64,000 nucleotides of DNA from Plasmodium brasilianum (Eukaryota > Apicomplexa > Aconoidasida > Haemosporida > Plasmodiidae). Under the pieces are notes generated by a model, which was not told the DNA's origin, searched no databases, and saw only the letters and a list, made by a program, of their open reading frames with translations. This document shows positions 43,046 to 53,935 of the stretch, in pieces; the first letter of the stretch is position 1, and each line of letters begins with the position of its first letter. The DNA is taken from contig NC_090126.1 of the NCBI RefSeq assembly GCF_023973825.1, positions 1,597,001 to 1,661,000 on the forward strand, read 5' to 3'. The position numbers were made by a program, and so were the translations under genes.

Positions 43046-45700
43046 TCATGTTTCCAATATTTGCTGTGTGAATAGACCATATTTGGAAACATACTCATCC
43101 CAGCTCTTCTTCTGACTTATCAACGAATTCACAATTTCGACGAGCTCAGAAACGTCAATCCTGATCTGTAACATTGAATTCCTTTCCCTCAGTGTGATAG
43201 TTTTATCCCTTATGGTTTGAAAATCAATAGTAACAGCAAATGGTATACCTATTTCATCTGTTCTAGCATATTTTTTACCAATAGATACACTGGAATTATC
43301 AATTTTTGATGATATGTTATATTCAATTAATAACATTTGTACTTGTTTAATAAAAGGGAGAAAAGATTTATTATTTGATATAGACAATATAGAGCATTTA
43401 ATTGGGGCCAATCTATAAGGTAAGGCTAAATAATATCTTTCTTCCTTATCATCCGTAAAAATTCTAATCCTAAAAGAATGCTCTAATATACAAAATAGTA
43501 AGCGGCCAATACCAAAAGATGGCTCTATAACATTAGGGATGAAATTTTCCTCTTGCACTTTTTTTGTAAATTTTTGAAAAGAAATCATATCTCTTGTTAA
43601 TTCGAAACACACAGATCTTTCATCTTGTTCGGTGGAAACTTTTAAAATATATTTATTATGTTTATTTAATTCATCATCAATATGTAACAGATCTTCATTA
43701 CTTTTTTGATTTAAACAAATATATATTTTATTTTGATCTCTTCTAAATTTATTTCCTATTTTTGCTTTATTAGGAATAATTTTCACACATTCTACTTCCA
43801 CCGGTTCGTTATATTTTTCGCATGCATATAAATTTGCACTAGTAAATTTCATATGATGCTTTAAATCATAGGCAGATCTATCTGCATGACCAACTACTTC
43901 AATATAACCATAAGATGTTAATATTTCAGCATCCCAACAATCATTTGCATAATGTGCTATTTCTGTTTTTAAATGTTGTCTAAACCTTATTCCATCTTTG
44001 TTAATTCCACATTTTAATAAAAATAAATATGTACGAGCAAGGAAGTAGCCTAACGCTTCATTTGCTATAATCCCTTTTTTGACGGCTTCTTCTAAAGAAA
44101 TATTTTTCATAATTATTGCTTCACTACTGAGTTGATTATCTCTAGAATATAACGGTAACATCAAATGCTTAAATAAATCAAATTTTTCATGATCTTTTTT
44201 ATTAGGATTTACAAAGTATTCAATTTCTGCCATTTCGAATTCTCTTACTCGTAATAATCCATTTCTTGGTGATATTTCATTTCGGAATCCTAACCCAATT
44301 TGTGCACACCCAAAAGGCATTTTCCCCCCATTATAATCCAGCAATTTTTTGAAATTTACAAAAATGCCTTGCGCTGTTTCTGGCCTCAAGAAGGCAATGC
44401 TACTTAAGTGGCTTTCCTCTTCGTTGAGATATCCATCCCCAACCACCTTCCCACTTGAAATTGCCCCTCCTTTTTCGTTTCCTACGTCCTTATCACTTCC
44501 AGCTGCACCTCCAGCCTCATCCCCTTTGGGTCCAATTTTTGTCTGGAACATCAAGTTGAAGGGAAAGGGGTCCGACAGATCATTATTTAAAGGAGATTTG
44601 ACATTATACCTTTTGATAATTTCTTTAATTTCTTCCTGATTCATACCATCTAGTTTTCTCAAAATAAGTTCTATTTCGGCTAGTTGCACATGGAAACACT
44701 CTTCATCCTTTTTATTCGCATCATTACTACTAATATCCCTTTTATTTGCATAGTGATCCAAATCTGCCTTTTCCCTCTTTTCATTAACTCGATCGCACCT
44801 TTGCTCCTTTCCCTTCTTCATTTCCTCCATCAGATTTGTTAAAAATTCAAATAAATATTTATCCGCCCTATAGCAATCTTTTGTAACTACATCTCGTATC
44901 ATCAAGTCAGTGAACCGATCAACATGTCCAGATGCTTTTAGAACATTATAAGGGGTAATACAAGAACCCCTTATTTCTAGCATCTCATCATAAAATGTAA
45001 AATGATACCTCCATAAATTCTCTAATTCTGATTTTAATAAACAGCCAGATGGACCATAATCATATAACCCAGAAGCACCACCATATATTTCAAATGAATT
45101 TGTGTAAAAGAATTTTCTCTTTATTAAATTTTCTAATTTGGTTCTATTTTCAACTAATTTTAATGGTTCACTTGGAACAGTGTATAACGACTTCAATTTA
45201 TTTTTCTTTTCTTCTAACAACTTTTCATTCTCCCTATATTCTTTTTTTAGTTCTTCATCATTATCCAAAACTTTGATTGATTCATTCCTTTCTATTAGCG
45301 ACGATATTTCTTGACTGTACTTTTCAATTTGCTGCTCCACCGTTCGTGTTTCGTCTATACTACTGTTAACATTACTGTTCACACTGCTGCTCACATTCCT
45401 GTTAACACTACTGTTTGCATTGGTACTAACATTCATATTCATACTCATACCCATACTCATATTGGCATTAATACTGCTATTAATATTTTTGCAAAACAGG
45501 GCATAATTTTTTTTTTTTTTTTTTTTCTTTTTATCGTGAAAATTGCTCACCGGAACAACATATGCAAATTTTCTAATTCTGTATGTACCAATCGTGTTAT
45601 ATGTAAATTTTATTCGTTTTGAGTTTAAGCTAGAACTGATGAAGCTGTACGTTCTTCCCTGAAAAAACATAGAAAGAAAAACTAGTCCAGTAAATCTCAT
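43046..45700 (-). CDS. GlyRS: Glycyl-tRNA synthetase, class II, probably dual-targeted
   Basis: It charges tRNA-Gly. The 884-residue single exon has the eukaryotic-type class IIa core: LYDYGPSGCLLKSELENLWR and ITPYNVLKASGHVDRFTDL (motif 1 region), FLRPETAQGIFVNFKKLLD and FRNEISPRNGLLRVREFEMAE (motif 2), EPSFGIGRLLFCILEHSF (motif 3, about residue 730), and an HGTP anticodon-binding domain (YRLAPIKCSILSIS) at the C-terminus. Between motifs 1 and 2 there is a charged insertion of about 150 residues. The N-terminus has a hydrophobic signal-like segment followed by a basic Ser/Asn-rich leader of about 120 residues, as expected for an apicoplast bipartite presequence. An internal Met (for example near residue 80) could start a cytosolic form. 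A single dual-use enzyme is known for P. falciparum GlyRS, from memory. A WHEP-like coiled coil (QQIEKYSQEISSLIERNESI) precedes the core. Confidence 0.94.
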   Translation of the reverse strand: MRFTGLVFLSMFFQGRTYSFISSSLNSKRIKFTYNTIGTYRIRKFAYVVPVSNFHDKKKKKKKKNYALFCKNINSSINANMSMGMSMNMNVSTNANSSVNRNVSSSVNSNVNSSIDETRTVEQQIEKYSQEISSLIERNESIKVLDNDEELKKEYRENEKLLEEKKNKLKSLYTVPSEPLKLVENRTKLENLIKRKFFYTNSFEIYGGASGLYDYGPSGCLLKSELENLWRYHFTFYDEMLEIRGSCITPYNVLKASGHVDRFTDLMIRDVVTKDCYRADKYLFEFLTNLMEEMKKGKEQRCDRVNEKREKADLDHYANKRDISSNDANKKDEECFHVQLAEIELILRKLDGMNQEEIKEIIKRYNVKSPLNNDLSDPFPFNLMFQTKIGPKGDEAGGAAGSDKDVGNEKGGAISSGKVVGDGYLNEEESHLSSIAFLRPETAQGIFVNFKKLLDYNGGKMPFGCAQIGLGFRNEISPRNGLLRVREFEMAEIEYFVNPNKKDHEKFDLFKHLMLPLYSRDNQLSSEAIIMKNISLEEAVKKGIIANEALGYFLARTYLFLLKCGINKDGIRFRQHLKTEIAHYANDCWDAEILTSYGYIEVVGHADRSAYDLKHHMKFTSANLYACEKYNEPVEVECVKIIPNKAKIGNKFRRDQNKIYICLNQKSNEDLLHIDDELNKHNKYILKVSTEQDERSVCFELTRDMISFQKFTKKVQEENFIPNVIEPSFGIGRLLFCILEHSFRIRIFTDDKEERYYLALPYRLAPIKCSILSISNNKSFLPFIKQVQMLLIEYNISSKIDNSSVSIGKKYARTDEIGIPFAVTIDFQTIRDKTITLRERNSMLQIRIDVSELVEIVNSLISQKKSWDEYVSKYGLFTQQILET

Positions 45701-47644
45701 ATACCTTCTTTTTTAACACGTTGAGATGCAGGCTTGTGGAGCTAAAGCAATTTGTTTAAATATAAGAACATGCTCATACGGATATATATACCTATACGTT
45801 CATACAGATATATACACGTCCATATACAGCATACTCGATGACGGTAAACATTTAAAATGCGCTTTTTATGCAGAATTGTATCACAAGGGTGTTGGGTGAA
45901 AATGAGGAATACTGGCGCTTCAACTATTTTTTGCTCCCATTAGAAACATAAAAAAAAAAAAAAAAATTAAAAAAGAAATTATAAAAGATATAAACAGATA
46001 AGCAAATTAACAAATTAACAAATTAACGGATTAACAAATTAACAAATTAACAAATTAACGAATTAACAGTGAACGAATTAACAGTGAACGAATGAACAAT
46101 AAAACAGTACATTATGGAGGACGATCTAGCTTTGCATTTGCGTAAAATATGTACCATCCGGGCGCTCAGCACAATTTATTCTGCATTATGATGAGCGCTT
46201 GCAAAACACACACTGATGCATATACCGTGCAAAGGAATTTTTCAAAAACGAGGGGTTTTGCCTTATATGCATAATAATATATCAATGCGCTCAGGCCCAA
46301 TTTTCGTTAACAGTACTGTTCTAATTTTTTTTTTTTTTTTCTTTGTTACGTATGCACATCATGTATAATGAATATATATACATGTAAACAAGTAATCATG
46401 TATGCACGTACTTCCGCGAGCAAGTATGTGTTTGTATACCATTTCATGGCAGCCTTTTAATTTTATTGTTTTTTTTTTGGGGGGGGCTTTAATTTAAAAA
46501 AAGCTTTTAAGTTTTTCCCCACTAAGAAAATAAAAAGAAGTGTGTTACCCGAGCTTAGTTGTTACTGCGTTTGTTGTTCGCTACAAGTTATTTAGGTATA
46601 TAAATAAGTATAAGAGAACATTATACATACGTATATTCGTACGATTATATGCATGTACGCATTCATGTAAATCTTTCGGTCGCTACGCAAAATTGGCGGC
46701 TTAAAGTGTATAATTCTTAAGCATCCTTTTTTCAATATTGTAAGATTATACACTTTTTCAAGCTGTATATTTGTTTGTCTGTCCAGTTCTCATGTTTATT
46801 TATCGTATTATAGCCGATCTTATCATATGTGCTCCTGTATAGCCAATACCTGTCCTTTTTTGTAAACGCACCTGCTGGAGAACATTACTGCACGTCATAT
46901 GTTATAAATAGAATTATGTAACACATATGCATTAATGTATTTGTTGATATATATATTCATAAACTCCTTTACTTTTTTAAATCGCGTTAAGAATTGTACT
47001 TTGATAACTGCTCACATTTAAAGAAAATATAAATGTCCAATCAAGGTTAAATGGATTAAGCAGTTTAATGGATTAAATTAAAAATGTAACAAGTTGAACG
47101 AATTGAAATTAACTAATTGCGGGCGGGGTAAACGAGGGGGAAGGAATACAAAAAACTTTATTGAACGAAGTAGTACGTGGGCGAATGAAAAAAGGATTAA
47201 AAGAAACAGGAAAGATCATTAAATTATCTGATATGAAATTATATTTCATCATATAAAATTTTAATATGAGCAAAATGAACGATCGCAAAAATGTGTTAAC
47301 CGAAGGAAGAATAAATATACTTAGGTGTTTATTTTATCATTATCCACTACGACTAATTTTTTTTTTTTTTTCCTTTTTTTACAATTATTTTGTTTCAGCC
47401 AAAATTCTTTTTTCGAAGGAATAGTACAATACGTTATGCAACTTAGACGCGCGAAAAAAGTAAAAAAAAAAGAAAGCTTATAAAGTAAAGACATACAATA
47501 CGAAGCAAAAAATTTACGACACATCATATCTGCAAAAATGTGAGAACTTAAAAAATTAGCCCATTCAAGGGTATAAAGTTATATCCATATATACACACAT
47601 ATGTACTTACGCATATATATGCGTACCCCTCCCCCATACACTGC
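45701..47644. other. Intergenic region between GlyRS and the HEP1-like gene
   Basis: Both flanking genes are on the minus strand, so this is the GlyRS promoter side and the HEP1-like 3' side. It holds an AATTAACA repeat (46000-46095) and an otherwise less repetitive stretch of about 1.4 kb. I saw no exon, and no tRNA with recognisable A and B boxes. Confidence 0.55.
46003..46095. repeat. 8-bp repeat (AAATTAAC)
   Basis: Ten or so copies of (A/G)AATTAAC lie upstream of GlyRS, ending in an AGTGAACGAATTAAC doublet. Confidence 0.8.
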
Positions 47645-48451
47645 TCACTTGTAAGCATTCAACAAATCGTCAATTTCTAGCAGGTTATTGTAGGAAAACT
47701 TTTTAATAACCTTTTCCCCCTTCTCTTGCAAAATTTTCTCTATGTTCGTTTTTCCATCTTGAAACCAGCCCAACTGGTCTGATATCAAGTGAAGGTTTTC
47801 GCATGAAGGACACCTTATAATTACAACGCCATTATAATAAGCTTGCTTTGAAAATTTTTTAGCTGTTTTCTTTTCACATATTTTACAAGTAAACATTATA
47901 ACCATATATTCTTTATCTTTTCGTGTCTTTCCCTCTTCAACAGATAAATGTCCATTATTTATTTCATTTCCTTTTAGCTTAATCATTTCAGAGTTAACAA
48001 GATGATGGTTATCATCATTTACAGGTACTACAATTGGATCGTTTTGTTTTTCCTTATCATGATGATCTATTTGTGATACATTAGCTTTTGTTGTGTTTTG
48101 AAGCTCAACTATGTTTTGTTCTTCCCTATTTATTATTATTTTTTTTTTTTCTATGTTTCTTTCACATTCTGATAATGATGTTATATCATTATCGTTTTTA
48201 TTATTATGACTATTTTCGCCCTTGTTGTTTGTAACGAATTGTTTCTTCAAAAAAAATATATAAGGATGGTAATTTTCAAATGGTCTTACTACATTTCTGT
48301 GAAAATATGAACATCCCCAATTGATGTTACAATTATATTTATTTTTAAAAGTTGAAAATACAAATTTTCCATCAAATTTGTTCCCCTTTATAGGTAAACT
48401 CTTACTCATGTAAGGTTTATTTAAAACTCTTTTTAGCAAATTTTGAGTCAT
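47645..48451 (-). CDS. HEP1: DNL zinc-finger protein, mitochondrial Hsp70-escort (Hep1/Zim17/Tim15-like)
   Basis: This family keeps mitochondrial (and plastid) Hsp70 soluble and folded. The 268-residue protein has a basic, Ser/Asn-rich N-terminus that fits an organelle targeting signal, then a variable linker of about 130 residues. The zinc-finger domain starts at about residue 187: [20 protein letters not shown], then [22 protein letters not shown], with the two CxxC pairs, SKQAYxxGVVIIxCPxC and the terminal Asp-rich helix all in place. The eponymous DNL triplet is DQL here. The domain sits at the C-terminal end, as is usual. Mitochondrial matrix is the likeliest location, but the presequence cannot separate it from the apicoplast. 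Confidence 0.88.
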   Translation of the reverse strand: MTQNLLKRVLNKPYMSKSLPIKGNKFDGKFVFSTFKNKYNCNINWGCSYFHRNVVRPFENYHPYIFFLKKQFVTNNKGENSHNNKNDNDITSLSECERNIEKKKIIINREEQNIVELQNTTKANVSQIDHHDKEKQNDPIVVPVNDDNHHLVNSEMIKLKGNEINNGHLSVEEGKTRKDKEYMVIMFTCKICEKKTAKKFSKQAYYNGVVIIRCPSCENLHLISDQLGWFQDGKTNIEKILQEKGEKVIKKFSYNNLLEIDDLLNAYK

Positions 48452-49544
48452 TTTTTTGTCTTTTCCTCTGAAAAAAAAAGAAAAAAAAATTCCTTTTTAC
48501 CTGTACAGGTTAATAAATACCTGGAACAGAAGGGGACACAAGTCAAGAAATAACTTATGATAACTCATGATAATTCCCCTTTACGCATTTGACACGTATA
48601 AAGTATATATATATATATATGTGTAATATATACATATATATATGTATATATATGTGTGTAATATATACATATAATAATATGTACTTTACCCGTTTTATCG
48701 CACTGTATACTTTTTTTTTTCTTTTTTTTTTTTCTCTTCTTATGTTGTGTTAATTATAAACGAACTTCAAATTAATCATATTCCCCGTCTCTTCATTCTT
48801 TGAAAATCTTAACAATTTCAATTTATTTCCAAAAATTTAATTCAACATGAGGATACAACATGGAGAAATAATACTTATCAATTGTGCATAACAAGTGTTA
48901 GGCAAAAAATTTAATTAGTAATTTGGGACTGCTTTATTTGGAAAATACCCACATTATACACGATGTTATGTATGTGTTATGTATACATATATATATATAA
49001 ATGTATACTCACATAAGTTGGACATGTATCAATATATGGAAACGCAAAAAAGTTTCAATCATTAACTGGTGGAGAAGAACTTACTTAACTTCAGTATGTA
49101 GTTTTTTTTAAATATTTGAAGTAAAAAAAAATTAAAATATTTTTTTGCCAGACGAAAGAGGAAAGAAATAACTGACAGTTGTTAATGCCAAAGAGAAATT
49201 GTTCGTCCATGATTGACTTATTGTTGCACAATTTTAAAAATGTAAAAATAAAGAAAAATAAAATAAGAATAAAAAGTAAAAATAAAAAGTAAAAATAAAA
49301 AGTTAAAATAAAAAATAAAAATAATAAAATAAAATAAACAAAATAAAAATAAACAAAATAAAAATAAACAAAATAAAAATAAACAAAATAAAAATAAACA
49401 AAATAAAAATAAACAAAATAAAAATAAACAAAATAAAATAAACAAAATAAAAATAAACAAAATAAAAATAAACAAAATAAAAATAAACAAAATAAAAATA
49501 AACAAAATAAAAATAAACAAAATAAAAAAAAAAAAAAAAATAAA

Positions 49545-49587
<43 letters not shown>

Positions 49588-49781
49588 TATTAAACAACAA
49601 AATATAAAGCAAAAAAAAATATATTACACAACAAAATAAAAAACAAATCATATATACTGCTCTACCCCTTTAAACAGTGCAAAATTTAGCTTTTGATCAA
49701 CTGCGCGAATTTGTTTCCCTCCCTCTCCCCTGCCGACTTTTCCACCTTCTTACCATTTTTTGTTATGTGTGTACTTGAATC
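48452..49781. other. Divergent intergenic region between HEP1 and UNC
   Basis: It should hold both promoters. It contains TATATGTG microsatellites (48608-48675), a 15-bp CAAAATAAAAATAAA array (about 49330-49530) and long poly-A runs (to 49583). ORFs over the array are artefacts. No exon is supported. Confidence 0.6.
49330..49530. repeat. 15-bp repeat (CAAAATAAAAATAAA)
   Basis: About 13 copies of a 15-bp A-rich unit lie 250 bp upstream of the UNC gene, followed by poly-A. Confidence 0.88.
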
Positions 49782-52700
49782 ATGGATGTATTTAATCTGC
49801 AAAATGTTGATGCAGAAAAAATTGAAGAAATTAAAAAGGAAGGAAACGCACTGTTCCGAAATAAACAATATAAGGAAGCACTGAGTGTTTATCGCAATGT
49901 TATTTCACTTCTGTGTAATGGTTCTTTCGATTTATATAAAATTAAAAACGTTGTGAAATTTTTTCAAGAGCAATGTGTAAATAAAATAAATGGGATAAAA
50001 TCAACTGAAGAAATGGGCAAAGAGGCAAACAAAGATTTATCAGGAGTAGAAAACGTTAAAAGTCTTTTTATAAAAGTTTGTCATAATATATCATTATGCT
50101 ATTATTTTTTAGAGGATTTCAAACGGTGTATTGAGTATTGCTCTTATATTAATGATATTGATAAGGATCATTTCAAAAGTTATCACACAATGGGCTTGTG
50201 TTATGAAAAGATAGGAGATTACAAAAAATGTATTACCTACTTTGATAGGTGTAAAGCGGTGCTTACAGAGGATAAATCGAATGATAATGGAAGCACTAGT
50301 AATAAAAATGAAATAAACAGAATTAATGAAAAGTTAAAAATGATTGTTAAACTAGCAGAGAATAACAAAAATGATCATACAACCAACATAGACACGCTTA
50401 AAGGTGTCCTTCTTGATGAAAACAGTAGTGAGGAAAAAAAAATTAAAATGTTATATAGTATTTGTAATCATAAGTTTTATATTCTTCTGAAGGAAAATAT
50501 ATTTAAATTGTTATATGACATGTTGCATAGAAGTAGTAGTACCATACGCATAGAAAAAACTTGCTTGTACGTTATTTATAAACTAATTTCCAAACTTGAA
50601 ACGGAAAACTCAAAAATAGATAAGGATAAAATGGAAAATGGTAAAAATACCAAAATTTGCATTAACAAGTTAGACGATTTGAAATTTCAATACTATTATG
50701 ATGTAGATTTTGTAAAAATGTTAATATCATTTAATGAAGTATTTGATATAACATGGATACATAATTATATAAATAACAAAATAAAAATAATTGAAAAAAC
50801 TTTAAAATTTTCAAAGGAGGATCAACATGTGTACAAATCAACCATTGACATGGTAGTGTACATAATAAATATAATAAAATATGTACATGTCATAAATAAT
50901 GATACCATTTTAAAAATAATTAATTTATATTATTTGAATAGTGATAACTACGAAATAGCGAGCAGTGGTCTAAATGCACTTATTTTCCTTTGCAAAAAAA
51001 AAAAAAGCTTTATTCAGAGAAGTATTGATAAAAAAAAAAAAAAGGAAAAAAAAACAAATGGAACACAAAAGAACGAAGCGAATGGAAGTGAACCAAAAAA
51101 GAATAAAACAAATGAAAGTGAACCGGAAAACAAGGAAATGGATTTTTTACAAATATTGGAAAAGAATCATAACATAAATATAAATAACACAATTGTTGAT
51201 TTGCACTTTTCTCACTGCTCCAAATATCCTGTTTGTGTTAATTCAGAAATAAAAAAAATAATTCAAAATGTAATTAGCATGTATGACAACTCATCTGATG
51301 ATGTAGAATATGCATTAATTTTACTGCTTACATTATTATATGATAAAAACAGACCGAGTGAAAAGGATACTGAAATGAATGACTTAATATACGAAAGTGT
51401 AAATACATATTTCCAAACAGACGAAATATGTGTTGAATGGTTCATATGTGTCAAGTGCCTTTTTTTAGTAGATAAAAATATTGTTTTAAATTATTTGATA
51501 GGAAAAACAGAGTACATGTTTCAAATTTTAACCTTTATTAATAATTCCATTGGAAGGAAAAGCAAAAAAATTTTGTCAATTTATATTGATGTGTTACTTC
51601 TTTTATTAAATATATCGGAATTACGTTTCATGCTAAATGATTATATTGATTTATATATAAACATTCTTAAAACATTAAATTATGATGAAAATTTTTTAAA
51701 ATTGCTCATAGGATCTTTTAAGTTATACATGCATAACAATGACTTTAAGAAAGAAATTGGAAAAAATATGGATTTATTTTCATATGCTAAGGAAATGCTA
51801 AAATCGTTTCTTTTAAATTATGATATGCAGTTGGATGACCTTAATGCAAGTGGTGATAATATTTCACCTGCAAAGAGTTATTTAACTAATGATAAAAGAG
51901 AATATCCTGAAGAGAGGGATAAAAACAATGTTGCTACTGGAGAAAGGAGCAGTCGAGCTCGTTTCGTTAAAGAGGAAGTGCAGGAAAACACTGTGAGTAA
52001 ACTAAAAAAGTCTAGCTATAGTAACCCTGTTGATAGTGCAATAATAATAGAAAAAGCAGAAAAAAGCCAAAAAAATTGTGAACTTGTCGATAACAAAAAA
52101 AAAGGAAAAGGAAATTATAACATAAGATATGATGAAGCGATGCTTAAAGATTTGATAGAAATGTTGTTTTACTTAAGTTTACATATTGAATTTAAAAAGC
52201 AGCTATTGGAGGAGAAAAATAATTATATTTTATTTTTTTTAATAAAAGTAGGAGATGATATAAATAAAAAGAAACTAGACAATACATATAAATATATGTA
52301 CTGTAATACAATAAATAATTTAATATTAACAAGAACAGATGAAAAAATGAGAAGAAGGGCAATTAATAAAACTAATTTGTCTAATTTTGATAATGAACAA
52401 ATAGAAGCATTAGAACAGTTTTATGATAAGTTACCTAATGCAGCCAGACCGAAAACGGATCCATTATATGATTATGGAGATGATGAAACTAGTAATGAAT
52501 TAATTAGTTTATTATTATACAATGAGAAATATCAAAAGAATTTTATTGAAAAGGATATTTTATCTTTTGCATCAAAATGTAGGTATAAAAATGGAACGCT
52601 TATTAATACTATTTACAATTTTATTAATAGCAATTTTTTTACAACAAATATTGCTGAATCTATTTGTGATATTATTTCAAAATTTGTAAAAAATACAAAT

Positions 52701-53474
52701 AATATCGGTATAGTACTTGTTAATAATGGATTGAAGACCTTATTGTTAGCTTCAAAACATATTACTAATAAAAAAAATTGTACTTTAGCGTTAAGTGAAA
52801 TATTTATTTATACAAATCCGAAATTAATTCATTTTTATGAAGCATATGATTCTTTGCCCTTATTAATTGAACAACTAAATGATGATGAAGAATTATTAGT
52901 TTTTAAATCATTAATGGCTATTACCAATATTTTGACCATTGATGAAAATATAGCCATAAAAGCTATGCAACTTCATCTATGGAATAAATGTTTTGATATC
53001 TTATCATCCGAAAACGATTGCTTAAGATCTGCTAGTTTAGAGTGCATATGTAATTTATGTTCACAGTCAAATGTTCATCAATATGTGTACGAGAAATATC
53101 AAAAATTGGTTAAAAAAAATGAGGATAATGACAAAGAAATTAATTTTGTAGATATACAAATACTTTTTGCCTTTTCTATGGAATATGAAAATTATAAAGC
53201 CGTTTTTGCTTCTACAGGAGCCTTAGGTATGCTATCATCCGATCTACGTTTACCTTTTTTTTTAATTCGAACCAAAAGCTGCAATCTTATTTTTTCATCC
53301 TTCGAAAAAACCGACGATCAAAATATTTTACTACGTATTTTAACATTTTTTAATAATGTAATACTATGTGAACAAATACCTACCGATATTGTTAAAAAAA
53401 TAAAAGACATCGTTCGGGAAAAAAATGGGTTGAATGAAGAAAACTCGCAAATTGCTAATTTAATTCTTCAGTAA
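49782..53474 (+). CDS. UNC: UNC-45/UCS-type myosin chaperone with N-terminal TPR
   Basis: This 1230-residue single-exon protein looks like the apicomplexan UCS chaperone that folds the class XIV myosins of gliding motility and invasion. The N-terminus is a TPR domain: KKEGNALFRNKQYKEALSVY (about residues 20-40), then LCYYFLEDFKRCIEYCSYIN and SYHTMGLCYEKIGDYKKCI (to about residue 160), matching the Hsp90-binding part of UNC-45. The middle and C-terminus are ARM-like helices, including LNDDEELLVFKSLMAITNIL and LRSASLECICNLCSQSNV near the end, as in UCS domains. A Lys-rich low-complexity linker lies near residue 420, with another at about 700-760. A cytosolic location is inferred. The longer length compared with animal UNC-45 (about 930) comes from these insertions. 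Confidence 0.82.
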   Translation: MDVFNLQNVDAEKIEEIKKEGNALFRNKQYKEALSVYRNVISLLCNGSFDLYKIKNVVKFFQEQCVNKINGIKSTEEMGKEANKDLSGVENVKSLFIKVCHNISLCYYFLEDFKRCIEYCSYINDIDKDHFKSYHTMGLCYEKIGDYKKCITYFDRCKAVLTEDKSNDNGSTSNKNEINRINEKLKMIVKLAENNKNDHTTNIDTLKGVLLDENSSEEKKIKMLYSICNHKFYILLKENIFKLLYDMLHRSSSTIRIEKTCLYVIYKLISKLETENSKIDKDKMENGKNTKICINKLDDLKFQYYYDVDFVKMLISFNEVFDITWIHNYINNKIKIIEKTLKFSKEDQHVYKSTIDMVVYIINIIKYVHVINNDTILKIINLYYLNSDNYEIASSGLNALIFLCKKKKSFIQRSIDKKKKKEKKTNGTQKNEANGSEPKKNKTNESEPENKEMDFLQILEKNHNININNTIVDLHFSHCSKYPVCVNSEIKKIIQNVISMYDNSSDDVEYALILLLTLLYDKNRPSEKDTEMNDLIYESVNTYFQTDEICVEWFICVKCLFLVDKNIVLNYLIGKTEYMFQILTFINNSIGRKSKKILSIYIDVLLLLLNISELRFMLNDYIDLYINILKTLNYDENFLKLLIGSFKLYMHNNDFKKEIGKNMDLFSYAKEMLKSFLLNYDMQLDDLNASGDNISPAKSYLTNDKREYPEERDKNNVATGERSSRARFVKEEVQENTVSKLKKSSYSNPVDSAIIIEKAEKSQKNCELVDNKKKGKGNYNIRYDEAMLKDLIEMLFYLSLHIEFKKQLLEEKNNYILFFLIKVGDDINKKKLDNTYKYMYCNTINNLILTRTDEKMRRRAINKTNLSNFDNEQIEALEQFYDKLPNAARPKTDPLYDYGDDETSNELISLLLYNEKYQKNFIEKDILSFASKCRYKNGTLINTIYNFINSNFFTTNIAESICDIISKFVKNTNNIGIVLVNNGLKTLLLASKHITNKKNCTLALSEIFIYTNPKLIHFYEAYDSLPLLIEQLNDDEELLVFKSLMAITNILTIDENIAIKAMQLHLWNKCFDILSSENDCLRSASLECICNLCSQSNVHQYVYEKYQKLVKKNEDNDKEINFVDIQILFAFSMEYENYKAVFASTGALGMLSSDLRLPFFLIRTKSCNLIFSSFEKTDDQNILLRILTFFNNVILCEQIPTDIVKKIKDIVREKNGLNEENSQIANLILQ

Positions 53475-53559
53475 AATTTGCAACAACATATTCGCGTTCT
53501 TTCCGTAGAGTTTCTCATACATATTAGTGGTATCCCTTTTTCGTTAACACGTATATAAA

Positions 53560-53665
53560 TGAATAATACGTGCGTAATACGTGCTTAAATAAATGCGTAA
53601 ATAAATGCGTAAATAAATGAGTAATTAAATGCGTAAATAAATGCGTAAATAAATGAGTAAATACA
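53560..53665. repeat. 12-bp repeat (TAAATGCGTAAA)
   Basis: Seven or eight copies of (A/G)TAAATAAATG(C/A)-type units lie just downstream of UNC. Confidence 0.75.
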
Positions 53666-53898
53666 TATATGTGCTTTTTGGTTTAACCAAATATATTTTT
53701 CTTTTTTATTTGAACTTTCTCATTTTACAAGTATCATTACATTTCTTCCCTTATTTTCTCAAGGATGTAAGCTTCCTTTTTTCCGTAATGGTGGTAGAAT
53801 ATAAAAGAAAAAAAAAGACCTCGAAAGTGAAATAAAAAATAGATAGATGATAACACAAATGGCATACGTACATACATGCATACATGTGAGTACATACG

Positions 53899-53935
<37 letters not shown>

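Noticed and set aside
46186..46222. Possible C/D snoRNA (ATGATGA then CTGA flanked by TGCAT/ATGCA)
   Set aside because: The boxes are only about 20 nt apart, with no D' and C' pair and no visible guide element. The flanking stem is a short palindrome that is common by chance.
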